Part shown: positions 1-12,599 of the stretch, piece after piece
Layout: every line of letters starts with the position of its first letter
Position numbering within the stretch: the stretch's first letter is position 1
NCBI RefSeq assembly: GCF_029227915.1
Contig: NC_079879.1
Location: 5,830,001 to 5,890,000 of the forward strand
Direction: 5' to 3'
DNA length: 60,000 nucleotides
Source of the DNA: Hydractinia symbiolongicarpus
Lineage: Eukaryota; Cnidaria; Hydrozoa; Anthoathecata; Hydractiniidae
Translations under genes and position numbers: made by a program
Notes under the pieces: model-generated
What the model was told of the DNA's origin: nothing
Databases searched by the model: none
What the model saw: only the letters and a program-made list of their open reading frames with translations

Positions 1-381
1 TTTATCCAACACAGGACTCTGTTTCGGGGCTGCCTAAACATATATTGTTATAGTTATTAACTTAAACTGCCTCTCTTATCTAGCAAAATGAAAATACTCA
101 AGTTACAAGCTGCGAATTTCTACAACAAAATATTAAAGTTTAACAAACCTACCAAGTTTATGTGTAAATGTGTGTAAATAGGTCTCATAAATATATTTAT
201 TCAGGTATGCTTAACCTCTAATTCAAAATTTAATTTCAAAATTTTCCCCAAAACAGTGTTTTTCCATTGTAATAATAATTTCCCAAATTCTTCTTTGTGC
301 TCCAAAAAATTATTCTGGCAACCTCAAGTCTGCTTAAAGCAAAATTGAAAGTTTTTTTAAAAAAGTAAAAAAACATCATAC

Positions 382-3300
382 CTTCGATCGTGTTGTTCTG
401 CTTGAAGAGACATCAATCGATAGCCTTGGATTAAAGGTCACAGGATATTTACCTTCGTCTAATCGTGTATTCGTTTCAGCACAAACCTCTATCCAGTGAG
501 GAGAGACTAAGAATTTTTTGTCCCTTTTAGCATCTGCATAATCTTTAGCCGTATCGTTAATCCTACCCTGTGAGACAGATAAAATATTGAAAAATGTTTA
601 GATAAATATGATCCAGGGTTTAAAATTAGAAATATAAAGTCAAATTTTGTTGCGGGTGCGGTCTGGGAGAACCGTAGGGCATTTGCCGTTGATCCCTTGT
701 TAAAGGAAATTTTGTTGCACCCAAAATATATAGAAATAGGTTAAAGACAAGCATTGAGGTACAATTGAATATGTGCCTTCTATTTCATTTACAGCACAGC
801 AGAAATGTGATATCGAAAGGAGAAACTTTAAGTGGCAAAATATAAGTTTAGAAAAGGCATTTAAAAGGTGTGTAGCACTTAATCATTATGGCATACAAAC
901 CATACTATCTTGCAAAAAGTAGCCAATGGAGAATTGCGTATTTCTTAATAAGTGGTACTTACTTGATGTATAAAGTGAGTACAAGAATTATCGTACATAA
1001 ATCTGGTTTCTCCACCCATATCGTTAACCAACTGATGTAATTCAAGTTGACGATTTGCAAGTTTCTTGCTGACAGCAATGACTGTACCGTTTAATATACC
1101 TTCACTGTTTATCTAAAGCAAAAAATAAATAAATAAATTCAAACTTAACCCTATTTGGTATAGGGTATGGGCACCATAAAATGCTCACGGTGCATAAGTA
1201 CTGACACAGTTATGTCATAAAACTTAACAAATTTGCAGTACAAGACAATTATCAAAAGTATTTTATTGCTGACGTTAGCATTTCTGTGTGTGACATCACC
1301 AGCACTTTTAAAATCAGGGAAAAAAACATTATCTTTGAAAATGTTTGAGAAAGTTCTTGGAAATATTTTATCATTTTATTTCGATTTTCTATTAGCACAT
1401 AGAAGTAAAAATGGCTCATAACATATCTTCTGCTTTCTGCACATAGCAATGTTTAAGTATTGGAAAAATCCTAAAAAAAATCAGGGAAAACGGATTCGAC
1501 AGGTGGTGAAACTGAGCTAAACTGTTTAAATTAATAACATAAACACCTTGTGAAATTTTTATACTCAAATGATCATTGGTTTAGAATTTATAGCATTTCT
1601 TCTTTTATAGAGTTTACGGTGGTGCTTTTGAGCAATGTCTCGCAGCTTGTGGCGTCATCAGTAGGTGGAGTCAACATTTTTGAAAAAGATGCCAGTCAGG
1701 AGGATATTAAGTCACAAAGTTTCATATCAATGGGGCAAGTAATTCAAAAGATATAAAAAAAATTGAATTTGCTGCAGGCAGGTTATGTTCCAAATACCAA
1801 ATAGGGTTTAGGGCTGTCCCAAATGTGTCACAGCGTCTCTTCTGGAAAAACCGAAGTTATATTTGTTATAAAATTCACCATTCGATTTAAAACTAGACAA
1901 GATTCCCGGTCTACTCAGCAGTATGTCAACAATTAATTAAAAACTATCTTCGTCAGTAGAAAAAACAGCACATAAAATTCTCCACAGCACCTTATAGTGC
2001 TCTCTTGACACATTGATAAATGTTGCTTCTGAGAAAATTCTTACCCACAGCTAAACTTGAAATATTGGTAAGCGAGGAAAAAGTGTTTAGGCAATAGATG
2101 TGAGGTCTAAAGGTTGCTAAGAAAGTGGCTTAACTTTTCGCCCAATTTGAATTTCGACCTTTAATAACTGGGTTATTAAGGTGGCAGTAACCCTTTTTTA
2201 GCTGTCTAAATAGCTGAATTATTTACTCAGTGATTTATTTATAGCATTTTTTTTTACTATTTCCTAAAAATATAGGCCTTAATACATAATAAAATGATTT
2301 TAACTTAACACTAAAATTGCTGTATCACAAACAAGAAAAAAATCGGCTTCTACGAGCTCCAACTTTTTACAATCTCGTTATTTTTCATCACCTTCTGTTT
2401 TTAAATGAACCTTGGGTTAACCCTGTTAAAACGGTGTGCAGGTTTTTTTTGTTCATTCTTAACAATAGCCTTTTGTTTTTTTATTAAAGATTCTTCGTTA
2501 GCATCCCCTGCTGCATCGAATGCTGTTAAAAAAAAAATATTCCAAATAAAAAGATTTCCGCACACCGTAACATGGCTGAATGATTCACCAAGCATGTCTG
2601 AAAATTTTAAAGTAAAACGAAATGCTATCGAAAGTTAAAGCTCGCGCAGTGTAGAATAATGAAGGTTGTCTTAAATTTTTACATAATGCGCCATCTTTGT
2701 TGTTATTAACGTTTCTCTTTAATAATTACGTCATTTCTTTCTGTACAATTTCGCAAGTGCGTAGACTTAAACTATATTCGGCAGAACTAATTAATCATTA
2801 TGAATTTTATTTTAAAGAGGAATTGTTGAAGCTGAATATTTTTGGTGAAAAATAATCCCATTTTTAAAAGGGTTACTGCCACCTTAAATAAAAAAAATCA
2901 TTCTTTAAGACTTTTTCCCTGAAAATCAAGCCCAACAACACAAAGAATTATTTTAAATAATAATGCACCATAAGTATATCAGTTTAAAAACTGTTAAATA
3001 ATGTTCAAATATACTAGGTATAAAAGGTAGGAAATTTAATTTCATTGATATCGGAAAATCTTCATAGCTAGACACCATACAGGTTTAGGTGATTTGTTAC
3101 TTGGTCTCCTTGACTTGTATTCCCCTGCCCATGGACCCCATGGGTCAGTTGCAACCCTGCAATGCTGAAAAATGCCGAAAGATTATTCCAATTCTCAAAA
3201 AAAAATCTGAAAATCAGGTTAGTCCTTATCAACATTTTGTGCAATGATACTTCCTGATAAATGAAAGTGATGGTGAAAGTAATAGTCAATATTCATGGCT

Positions 3301-6300
3301 TTGGGAGGTTTTTAAATTAACAGGAAAGTAATTGGAAAGAAATAAGATGTGGATTGCAAATAATATATTTGTTTTCTTTTGCGTTGTGTTGTGTCAGAAA
3401 GTTTCAAAGATTGTGACGTTTTATCTTTACCTGTTTTTCTTCTTGACAATCCCATGCTTTTCTGTCTTCTTCTGGTACATGCTTATCAACAGCTCTCTGT
3501 ATGGCTTCTGCAAACTGAACATCGAAAGGTAAACTACCTCTGCTTCTGCGACTTTTTCTCCTTGAATCTTGTGATAACACTGCGGGTGACTGAATACTAT
3601 CCAACGCATCAGTAAAGTCGAACGAATATCGAGATTTGTTCATTTCTAAAGGTGCTTTAACAGAGATAGTTGGTTCTTTCACAGATGATGGGGTTCTACT
3701 GGAAACATTTTCAGCTTCCTTTCCATAAATTGTATCAGAACTGTTCTCCAGATCACATTTCTGACTAGCTCTTTCTTTTGCTAAACTTTCATTAAAATTT
3801 GAGAAATCTGTTATGCTGTTCTGTTTTTTTGCAGTTCCTTTAATACTCTGATTTTGTTCAGAGACAGTTTCACTGATGTCATTAGATTTAGTCTTGCTCT
3901 TTTCAGTGCCATCTAACAGGGATGCCCCTCGGGTGCTAAGATCAAATGACACTAAATTACCATCCACATTGTTATGACCGAGTGTGGAGGCATATTCCAC
4001 TGCAGTTACATCCTCTTCCCTCAGTATGGTGTCATCATCAAAACCCTCAGTAACAGGAAATTCAACTTCTGGCAATCTTTTCTCTGACTTGGCACATTTA
4101 AACAACCAGTTTTTAGAGATGCATGGTACACCCCATTTTAAAGACGCTGTGTACTTTGAACCTTCTGGTTTTGAGAGTATGAGATGAGTGCTGGCCTTCA
4201 TAGTCGATGTTTCGTTGCGGACAAAATATTCTTGCCCAACAGCACCTGGTAAATTAAAAGAAATTAGGACTGACTGTGCTTTAACCTGTAATTAATCAAT
4301 GTAAGCATGCTAAAAGTACGAGCTAGCAGCAAGTTTCTGACTGGCAGTTAAAAAGATATACTTTCAGTTTACATTTGTTGTGACAAAAAAAGGCATTGTC
4401 ATGGCCAGTGCAAAGAAAAAATCCTAACGATTCACTTAATTGGCACCTGAAAAAATAGCAATATAATACCACAAATTCAATGCAGTTAACCTACGCATAT
4501 ATTACATTACTTAAAAAACTTAAACAAGGAGATAAACCCTTGGTCTATTTAATATACTTTTATAAGTGCTAAAAATTGTATGAAAATTAAATGAACTAAC
4601 CAACAAATATATATATATATATAAACCCAAAGTTACACAAACAGATACATATCCTAGTGTTGGAAATACACAGCAGTAATGCTTTTATATTGATGTTCTA
4701 TTTGAACAGCAGCAAAAGAATCATACAATAGTAAACAAATAAACAAACCTAGGAGTTCAGCTAAATGAAAAAGATGTTGTCTTTCCATCCCAGAATACTG
4801 ACTTATTGTAATTACACAGTTTTCCAAAGGCTTTATCTTTTGATTAATATATATCGGACGAAAGAGAAAACTTGAAGAGGGCTTTTTAAATTCTTCTTGT
4901 TCAATACATTGCTCTAGCCAGCATAAAGTTACCTAGATCAGAAGAGTAACTTTTAAAGCATAAGCAGTGCAATAAGTTGACTTTGCACAAAGATGTTGCA
5001 TAGTTATATTTCTAAAAAAACATTTCACAATACTTAAACAAGTATTTTAAAGACAAAAAAAAATACCTCTTTTTTATTAACCTTAACCTTTTTGCTACTA
5101 TACGATAAAGGAACAATGATGTAATCACAATGGTTTGCCTCTTCTACTACGCTACCACTAAATTCCTGGATGAGATTCTTTACATGAAGCAACTGGTCAG
5201 GCTCAAATCTTTGAATGGAAAAGGTTTTATCTTTTAATACGGGCACAACAGTTTCTTCCATTGTGACAGTTTCATCATTATCTAAATAAACGGAATTTAA
5301 TAAGCTTTAAAAAAAAGCAAAATTTCAAAATGTAAATATATTATATAATATATAAAAATTTAATTTGTCTACATATAAAACTGTACCTTTTACAGTAAGG
5401 TTGTTTATTTGTGCAGGTTCTACTTGTGACAAACGTGTACTTTCATGATTGTTAGAAACATACTGATTCAGAAGGGTATCATCATCTGCCATTTCGTCCT
5501 CAAAATTTATGTGAAGTGATGAAGCTACTGTAGGTTTAAAAGGCTTAGGGTCTGGTTTTACAAAATCATCATCAGCATTTCGGTTGTTGTTTCTGATTAC
5601 TTGATTTAATAAAGAGTACTCTAAAAGTAAATAACAAATGTCTGAAAATAAAGTGTATAAATATACTGAAAGAGGTTAGTATTTAGTTTTTTGCAGAGGA
5701 GTACAGATAATTTACCAATACTATGCTAATTTTCAATGTTTTTTTCCAGACTTCAGACATGCCTGCATGTATCCAGCATATCTGGCCAAATGTTCAATCA
5801 TCATATAGGGGGTTATACTGTGCAGTGTTTGTCATATAAAAAGTGCGATTGCACTTTCAATGTGCAAAATAGTGTACTCCAAAAATGTTTATTTTTATGG
5901 ATAGATCGTACGCTTTGTTTACTCATTTTATTTTTTTCATGATGAAGTAAAAGCAATGCTGAAGAATAAATTTACTTTCTTAAAACATATTCAAAACATG
6001 AAAAGATCAAACAATATCAAATCAACTTTCTTAAAAATTTAGATAGATAATACATCATCCAATTTGGCTCAAATTCATTATTATTTTTCGTAAATGATTT
6101 AATTTTCTCTGTGAAGTAACTTTATTATTAGACCATCTTACAACAGTACCGCAATCGTTGAGAATGCTTAGCAAAAAACAAGCTTGATTGAGCATGAAAA
6201 AGCAATACACAAAAGAGGATATAGACTGTCTCCCGTACATGGAAACTGCACCCACAGGTTTTGTAAGGGTGGTTATATTTTCTGCAGATTAAGAGCACAA

Positions 6301-9300
6301 AAACGTATTGTGAAAACATTATGTTTAAAACTATATTGCAATGAGTTATGCAAGTATTCTTACTTAAGGTACATGTAAACACCTGTAGGGGATACTTTTT
6401 GCTAACTACTTCGAAACAAAACTTAAGCTTATTTGATTAAACGATAAAATAAAATAAAAAATTATTCTCACATCTATATTATAATACCCATATATATCTG
6501 TCCGTCTGTCACGCAAAATGGTACCGAAAGTAATGAGGCGCACGCTATGCGGTTTAAAAAAAACGGCCTACCCGTGGATTTTCCACGGGCCACCGACTAG
6601 TTTAAACAAATACATGTCTATTTTTTCATTGTTTGTAGCGTCCTGACAACCCTTTGCTCTACTTATGTCCCATTAGTTATTATTCAAAAGAAAAAATATT
6701 GCTACAATGTGTTCGTTCTTCCTATAGATTGTATACTTCAAGCATGGTTGTCACAAAAGGAAATTCTTTATTGCTTTCAAAAAATTTAAATTATGTGAGG
6801 TGATAAGCCACAAAGTTGTGGGAGATGAGTTCCATGGCTAATTTTATTTGGTAGTTGTACTTTAGGGACTGTCTTAAAATTTCCGCACATAATTGATATA
6901 AGTAGCAGTAAGAACTTTGTCTCAATTCATTAAATCTTTTGTATCATTTTATTTTTGATACAATGGTTTAAGTGTCAAATTTGTATAAAGTTGGTATAAT
7001 TTGAAACAAAGTCTGTATGTATAATTCGTATGAAGAATAATAAAGTCTGTTTCATTATATGAAGTTTGTTTACATCAATTGTGCTAATCGCATTTCTTTC
7101 TTAAGAAAAAATTTTAAAGTTCGTTTCGCCATATTAAAACACGATCATCAAAAAGTGATTGCATGAAGTTTAAACAACACCATAATTTTGTTCTATAAGC
7201 ATCAAAATGTGATGGTATGCAGTTTAAAAAACACCATAAATTCTTCCAAAAGTATCAAAACGCAATGGTATAAAGTTTAAACAACGCTGTATATTGTTCT
7301 AAAAGTATTAAAACACGATCGGGTGAAATTCAAACAACGCCTTATTTTGTTCTGAAAGCATCAAATCAAAATTTAAAACAAATCATATATACTATACTGC
7401 ATTTAAATCTTTTGTTAAATAGCTTTGAATCAAATTATTTATGTATAATTACACTGTTACTTTTGAAGTTTGTTTTTATGTTTTTTTACTTTTAATTAAT
7501 TAATTTAAATAATTAATTTTTCACATAAATGATTTTATTCTTTTATAGAAAACTTTATTCAAGTTTACATTTAAAAAAAAAGTTTGTATGAACTTTGTTT
7601 AAAATTCTTATTTAAAACAAAGCAAATTTTATGGCTTTTGTGTAACAAAACGAAGTAGTTCTTAGCATTCGTATAATGATACAAACATTTTAAGACAACC
7701 CTTAAATATAACAAAGTGCATTTAACAGGATCGGTGTGTTCATATGGCTTTAAAAATAGGTTGTTGTGATTGGTTTAAAGCTTGTTTTTTTAACCACACA
7801 ACCTTCTTCACAATTGCATGCCTTCGCACACTTTTATATAATTTGGACGTGCGGTATATTACACATCTCATATTTATAAATTAATGGCCAGGCATGCAAG
7901 CCACCACTCGCCTCATTTATTCAAATAACAAAGCCTGCCATGTCTTAATAAAATATTAAACATAATAACATGTTTCTTAAATTAATCAAATTATACAAAA
8001 AATCATAAAAAGGTTTTTTTCTTTTCCCTTGCACAAAATCATTAACCAAATTAAAACAAACTCACCTGTTTCATCCACGATTGATGTATTTTTACAAGAG
8101 TTAATCAACCACAATGGAGACACAACATGAGGAAGAGGACCATCCAATTCTTGTAAATACATTTTGACTTCAACTGGCACTTGATCCCACAGAATAATAT
8201 GAGTAATCGAGTCTGATAAAGTACTAAAGCGAACACCACCGCCACTGTTTATAATCTTCCGACAAGCATCTAATATTGCACCAGCTTTGTTGCACAAATA
8301 AATTTTACATCCATCTAAGTAAAAACTGTCCACTTCTTGGCATTCAAATTTATCGAGTTTTAAAACATTAGAATCAAATATCTTTATATCTATATCATTA
8401 CTCATACTGGCATTTTCAATGTTCTCTAATTTTTGCAGCTTTGAGTTTTCTAAACTTTTGGCAGCAAGTTCTGCAACTTTACTTGAAGTTGACAACCTAC
8501 TACTGTCCATTGGCAACAAAGATTCTCGAAATGTATTTTGTATATGACTTTTTTGATTAATGCTAGATGTATTAACAGTTGTATCAGCACCGGGCTCCAC
8601 AACATAAAGTTTTTCATCCAACCAATGACCTTTCTTTAAACAGTTATAAAACCATTCTGGGGACACACAATGTAATTTCCACTGTCTTGCATAAGTATAT
8701 TTTTGTCCCCTTGCATGTTCAACTAATAAATGAGTACAAGTCTTCATATTCAATTCACCAGAATATACCCCACCATTTTTCTGTACTAAGGTTTTTATAC
8801 TATCTCTCGTATTGACATCAATACCTGTTACACATATTGTACAACCTTTAAAAATAGGCAAGAGAAACTCTTTTATTATGTTCCCATCACTAGCAACTAC
8901 ATGTTCATATTTTGATCGCATAGAAGTAGAATGTATCCATTCTGGTAAAACCACTGGTACTTTGTTGTTACAAGCCACCTGGTACTTCTTGGAACCTACC
9001 TCTTTCGCTATTAAATGTGTCACTGCTGTTGTAAAATCAGCTGTTACCTCTCCTCCCATTGCTTTGATGGATTCATGTAATTTTAGTCTCTCTTCTTTTT
9101 TCATACTGCTACAACATGCAACCACTCCTAGCATGGCAACATTGCATATTGGATAAGTTTGTTTAGGTACTGGAATTTCCAACAGTAAACAAGACAAAAC
9201 ACATTGTGGACCGATTATTCGATATCCTTTTTGTTTTAAGTTTTCAAAGATTTTTCCTTCAAACGGAAAGCATATGTATATTGATTGAATGTCGGTATTT

Positions 9301-9461
9301 TCCGACGAGGAAAGCAAAGCCTTGATATCATTTGGATTTCGAATGATTTCTACTTCAATTTGATTTGACTGTGCATAATCAGCAGCTTTGTCGATAATTT
9401 CTAAATCTTTTTCAGCATTTTCTCCACTGGAAAACCTGAGAAATTTCAAAAGTGGTCCCAT
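382..9461 (-). CDS. TOPBP1: TOPBP1-like BRCT-repeat protein, seven coding exons, 3' end outside window
   Basis: Topoisomerase II-binding protein 1 is a nuclear scaffold that reads phosphopeptides through BRCT repeats in replication initiation and ATR checkpoint activation. Exons on the minus strand are 8066-9461, 5387-5620, 5067-5281, 4749-4932, 3431-4245, 963-1112 and 382-567. All have GT donors and AG acceptors, phases agree, and the sum is 3180 nt (1060 codons). BRCT signatures recur: THLIAKEVGSKKY with PEWI, THLLVEHARGQKY with PEWF, THIILWDQ with SPLWLI, VTLCWLEQC, THLILSKPEGSKY with NWLF, and THFIHQ followed by SPHWIEVC. The start is the ATG giving MGPLLKF, because upstream in-frame sequence looks non-coding. 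Vertebrate TOPBP1 is about 1500 residues, so the last BRCT domains should lie left of position 1. Introns hold several repeats. The main alternative is another multi-BRCT protein, but the domain order favours TOPBP1. Confidence 0.88.
1113..3430 (-). other. Large TOPBP1-like intron with a MITE inside
   Basis: This 2.3-kb intron contains a TTAA-flanked short transposon at 2180-2883. Outside it I see only AT-rich sequence and short chance open frames with no protein-like composition. Confidence 0.6.
2180..2883. mobile_element. MITE copy A, TTAA-flanked, non-autonomous DNA transposon
   Basis: The ends are perfect inverted repeats of at least 18 bp beginning GGTGGCAGTAACCCTTTT. A TTAA lies immediately outside each end (2176-2179 and 2884-2887), as expected for TTAA-targeting transposases such as piggyBac. 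The roughly 700-bp body is homologous along its whole length to 46683-47486, which lies in inverted orientation in the acyltransferase gene. No transposase is encoded. The piggyBac assignment rests only on the TTAA. Confidence 0.8.
3431..4245 (-). CDS. TOPBP1: TOPBP1-like exon with BRCT5 end and serine-rich linker
   Basis: The exon begins after a CAG acceptor and continues the BRCT domain opened in 4749-4932: THLILSKPEGSKYTAS, then VPCISKNWLFKCAKS. It is followed by about 180 residues of low-complexity, Ser/Thr/Glu-rich linker. In TOPBP1 the corresponding linker leads to the ATR-activating segment. A basic stretch (SRRKSRRSRGSLPFDVQF) lies near the end and could be a nuclear localisation or activation-type motif; this is inference. 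It ends at EEKQ before a GTAAAG donor. Confidence 0.85.
4605..4623. repeat. (TA)n microsatellite
   Basis: Short AT dinucleotide run in the TOPBP1-like intron upstream of the exon at 3431-4245. Confidence 0.8.
5621..8065 (-). other. Large TOPBP1-like intron with repeats
   Basis: No exon-like segment with consistent phase was found in this 2.4-kb intron. It holds a candidate inverted-repeat element (6862-7708) with a short tandem array inside, plus short AT-rich open frames that I judge to be chance. Confidence 0.55.
6862..7708. repeat. Candidate MITE with internal ~58-bp tandem repeat
   Basis: A segment reading TGTCTTAAAAT near 6870 recurs inverted near 7685-7700, with TTTAGGG and CCCTTAAA just outside, suggesting degenerate terminal inverted repeats. 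Inside, at about 7150-7370, a unit of roughly 58 bp (AGTTTAAACAACACC, TTTTGTTCTAAAAG, ATCAAAA) occurs about four times. No coding capacity is seen. The inverted ends are short, so element status is tentative. Confidence 0.4.
8066..9461 (-). CDS. TOPBP1: TOPBP1-like first coding exon (BRCT0-BRCT3)
   Basis: This long exon encodes about 465 residues. The N-terminal ~100 residues fit the BRCT0 region. BRCT1 (about residues 105-190) ends in VTHLIAKEVGSKKYQVA and LPEWI. BRCT2 (about 200-290) has an NGGVYSG turn, THLLVEHARGQKY and SPEWFYNC. A serine-rich linker follows, then BRCT3 (about 380-465) with GGGVRFS, THIILWD and SPLWLINSC. The Lys-containing GSKKY and RGQKY segments sit where TOPBP1 phosphate-binding residues lie in BRCT1 and BRCT2. 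The donor (AACAG then GTGAG) leaves phase 1, which joins cleanly to the exon ending at 5620. Confidence 0.88.
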
Positions 9462-9540
9462 CTTATTGGTCTTGCAATTTCTCCTATACTTTTTATAAGT
9501 ATGTGTTAATAAAATGTAGATCACCCAATTAAAGTCAAAC

Positions 9541-10480
9541 TTAATATGCTATATTACATATCTCTTCTAATAATAAACAACTTCTCGTACAATCCATCAG
9601 GTTTTGCATGTTTATGTGGCTACAAAAAATAAAGCATTTTTTAAATTTTTAAATAAACTCTCTTTGATCTTGAGGTTCAATTTAATACACTAATGGTCAA
9701 TCCAGATTTTTATAAATGTTAGGCATTTTACATATTAATAGACTTTCATTGAAATAGCTTTACTTACCTATATATATATATATATGAGTTGTGAATGTAT
9801 ACAAGGTTCTAAATACGCGCACACATCCTGACAGGCGATAAAAGAAGGGCCACATAGGCCAAATTGGCTTGTTTATATTAATTTGTAGAATTTCAGAAAT
9901 ACAGGATTGGAAATACACTTGGATTTGTTTTTTTTCCTGATGACTGTTCGGCCTTTCTTATTCAATTTTCACCTTTTTGTTTTGTGACCGAGTATAGCTT
10001 TTTTAAATATTTAGGCAATTAAAAAGAAGCCCTAGGCGTGAAATTTTTAAGTATAAATAGTAGTATATCAGCTACACAAACAGATCACTGTCTCAAGTTG
10101 AACAGTGATAAAGTACTAAGATCAACTGCATATTATTTATCAAAATCTATCTATATGGCATCACATTCATTGTGTACACAGATAAAAAAACGTTGTAGCA
10201 CTATTCAAAAATCCAACTCACAACTAAGAACAAAATGCTAGGTAATCAAATCCAGTATATATGCCCAAAGATGACAGTAAAATGGGAGACCAATACATAC
10301 ACTTAGTTTCCAACACCAGTCTCCCCAGTAGCACTGCCAGTTCTTGTGCAGATGAAGAAGTGTCTACAAAAACAGGACCTCCCAGACAAAGAAGTAATCA
10401 CCACCTTGACTGGATTTGTTTGTCTCAAAAGACATGTTTATTCCTAACAACAAAATTGTTATGCCAGAGGCATTGAACCA
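9541..10480. other. Intergenic, no supported gene
   Basis: Sequence upstream of the TOPBP1-like start. It contains a (TA)n run near 9770-9785. Open frames here have no recognisable composition or splice context. The promoter of the TOPBP1-like gene should lie here, but no clear core element stands out in AT-rich sequence. Confidence 0.5.
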
Positions 10481-10484
10481 CTGC

Positions 10485-11405
10485 ATGATCAATTATCGTG
10501 CCAAACATTCGAAGGGGTTCGGTGCATAAAGCTCTGAAGATAAAGCACGCAAGTGACATTATATCTTACAACAAACGCAAAGAAAAAGAAACGTGTCATA
10601 ATAAACTCACATTTTAAAAGAAATTGCTAACAAAAAATACAGCTATCATTCATAGTTGAAAGTCTTGTGATTGAAACATTTATGGTCTTAAACGGCATTT
10701 AGTTGACAAAAAATCATAATTTTGATGTGACCATTATGTTCAACATACTTTTTTTGTTAACTTTGCTAAATTTTGTTGTTTAATTCTTGGACCAATTTTG
10801 GCCTAAAATGCCATTTAAGGTGGCAAAAAACCAAAATTTTGATGTCACCATCATGTTCAGCATACTTTTTTTGTTAACTGTACCAAATTTTGTCAAAAAT
10901 AAAGTAGTTTTAATTTTTGGACCAATTTTGGCCTAAAATGACATTTAGATAACAAGAAATCAAAATTTTGGTGCCACTATCATGTTCAGCATATTTATTT
11001 GTTAACTGTACCAAATTTTGTCAAAAATAAAGTAGTTTTAATTTTTGGACCAATTTTGGCCTAAAATGACATTTAGGTAACAAGAAATCAAAAATTTGGA
11101 GTCACCATTATGTTCAGCATACTTTTTTTGTTAACTGTGCAAAATTTTGTCAAAAACAAATACGAATTTTGGCCTGAAACGTCATTTAGATGACTTCCCA
11201 GTACTTAGGGAGCTTGACCATTTGGGACAGGGTTAGTTAGTTAGTCAGTTATACCAATACTATCCTCCTCTCAGAGGAACGTGAAATCCCAGGGTCGATT
11301 TTTTCTCAAAAAATGCTCCGAAAGAAAAAAAACGACGGTTTTAAAGAATTTCCTACGCCTTCGGGCGCAGAAATTCAATTAATTCCTTTTCAATCTGGTA
11401 TCTCT
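10485..11405. mobile_element. Repeat element with ~120-bp internal tandem array, copy A
   Basis: Between about 10690 and 11190 a unit of about 120 bp recurs four to five times. It carries GGACCAATTTTGGCCTAAAA, then CATTTAGGTAACAAGAAATC, then a TGTTCAGCATACTTTTTTTG block. One unique flank (near GAAGGGGTTCGGTGCAT) and the other (with CTACGCCTTCGGGCGCAGAAATT) both recur in inverted order at 52130-53010. The shared flank-array-flank structure marks a dispersed element rather than a simple satellite. No terminal inverted repeat or protein is visible. A Helitron-like or other non-autonomous origin is possible but unproven. Confidence 0.7.
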
Positions 11406-11730
11406 AAAATAAGCCAAAAACGTTTTACTAAAATTTATCTCTTTTGATCACATGGCTATGCTGCTTTGAAAATGCTGCATTCATAATGGCGAATTTGCTT
11501 CATAATGCAAGTTGTGATTTTTCACACGGAAAAATATGCCGAGCAAGCGGCAGAGAGGTGGACCCCCTGAGTATATTATAAAATGTTCTGTAGTTTTCAA
11601 AAACCATGCTAAAAGAATTAATAATAAGGCATTAATTATAAAACATATCTTGAAATGTATTAGGCTTTCAGTTTGAACCTTGTCGAAAAAATCGAGAGAA
11701 TAAAATGAGGATAGTGATTCAAGCATTTTT

Positions 11731-11877
11731 TATGACAGCGGCGATGATTATGTTGATAAAGAATCCCAGCATAATCGGATCGAACAGCAGATTGATCAGT
11801 GGTGTACTTGTGAGAAGTGTGAGAGGATGCCGCTAGAGTGTGAGTGCAAATGTTGCAGGGAGAAATTTCTCAGATGA
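11731..11877 (+). pseudogene. Cys-rich P2X7-C-terminal-like domain relic
   Basis: A short open segment contains QWCTCEKCERM followed by LECECKCC, then a stop. The spacing W-C-x-C-x2-C-x2-M and E-C-x-C-x-C-C matches the zinc-binding intracellular domain of P2X7-type receptors, which also occurs in many multicopy invertebrate and transposon-linked proteins. No receptor channel domain is present. A similar Cys pattern occurs at 47848-47950. I read it as a transposon-associated or duplicated-gene relic. Confidence 0.45.
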
Positions 11878-12196
11878 CAGAGTTGGAAGGTAATTATAAT
11901 CTCATTAGCACTTTCGTTCCCAGGGATTTTTGCCTTCTTGACATAAGAGAAGCAGCGTATATCAAAAGAGGCAAAAAATCCCAGGGAACAACAAGGATGT
12001 TAGTATTACGCGATTTATCGTGATGTAAAAGTTATCATTTTATTCTAGATAAAAAATGTATTATTGAACATAAAAATTTCCAAATACATCAGGATCGGTA
12101 TTCCTTCCTTGATGTTTTTGTTGACCTGAAAGTTAAGGCAATTTATTAAAACAGGTAGCGCTTTAAGATTGAAATAAGATAAAATAAGAGCAAACC

Positions 12197-12516
12197 TGCT
12201 GTTTATGAATATTGTGGTTATGATCTAAAGCATCTGATTGAACGCCCGATATCATCTTTTCTTGTTCATAAAAAATACTTTTCGGCAAATATTGAATTCT
12301 TAATGAATGAAACACTTCTAAGTAGGTTGTAAAAATATTTTCATTTAATTTAGCAATGTCTTTTATTAGCTGCTGCAACATAATAACAGATTTTAATGTG
12401 TTGTGGGCTGGGATTCCCATCACCAACCAACATCGCTCATCGGCTCCAACTGGAATACTTGTCGTGTTTGCACTACTTTTAAAACTTTTTCCCAGAAAGG
12501 TATGCTTTTCTGAAAT
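12197..12516 (-). CDS. Putative internal exon of a multicopy unknown protein
   Basis: About 106 codons are open between a GCAG acceptor and an HKQQ end before a GTTTGC donor. The product contains WLVMGIPAHNTLKSVIM, LEVFHSLRIQYLPKS and ALDHNHN. The last two resemble a motif in multicopy cnidarian proteins of unknown function (a FHS...YxPK...LDHN pattern); this is recognition by memory and weak. It lies about 300 bp from the P2X7-like relic but on the opposite strand, so the two need not belong together. Confidence 0.4.
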
Positions 12517-12599
12517 CTGCAATACGTACGACTAATTCATACATTCGTAATAGACACTGTGTTCAGTATCACAACTTTCTTACCAGTTCATCCAGTAAT

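Noticed and set aside
10261-10476. Open frame with Ser/Thr-rich product
   Set aside because: No homology or exon structure; overlaps sequence bordering a dispersed repeat.
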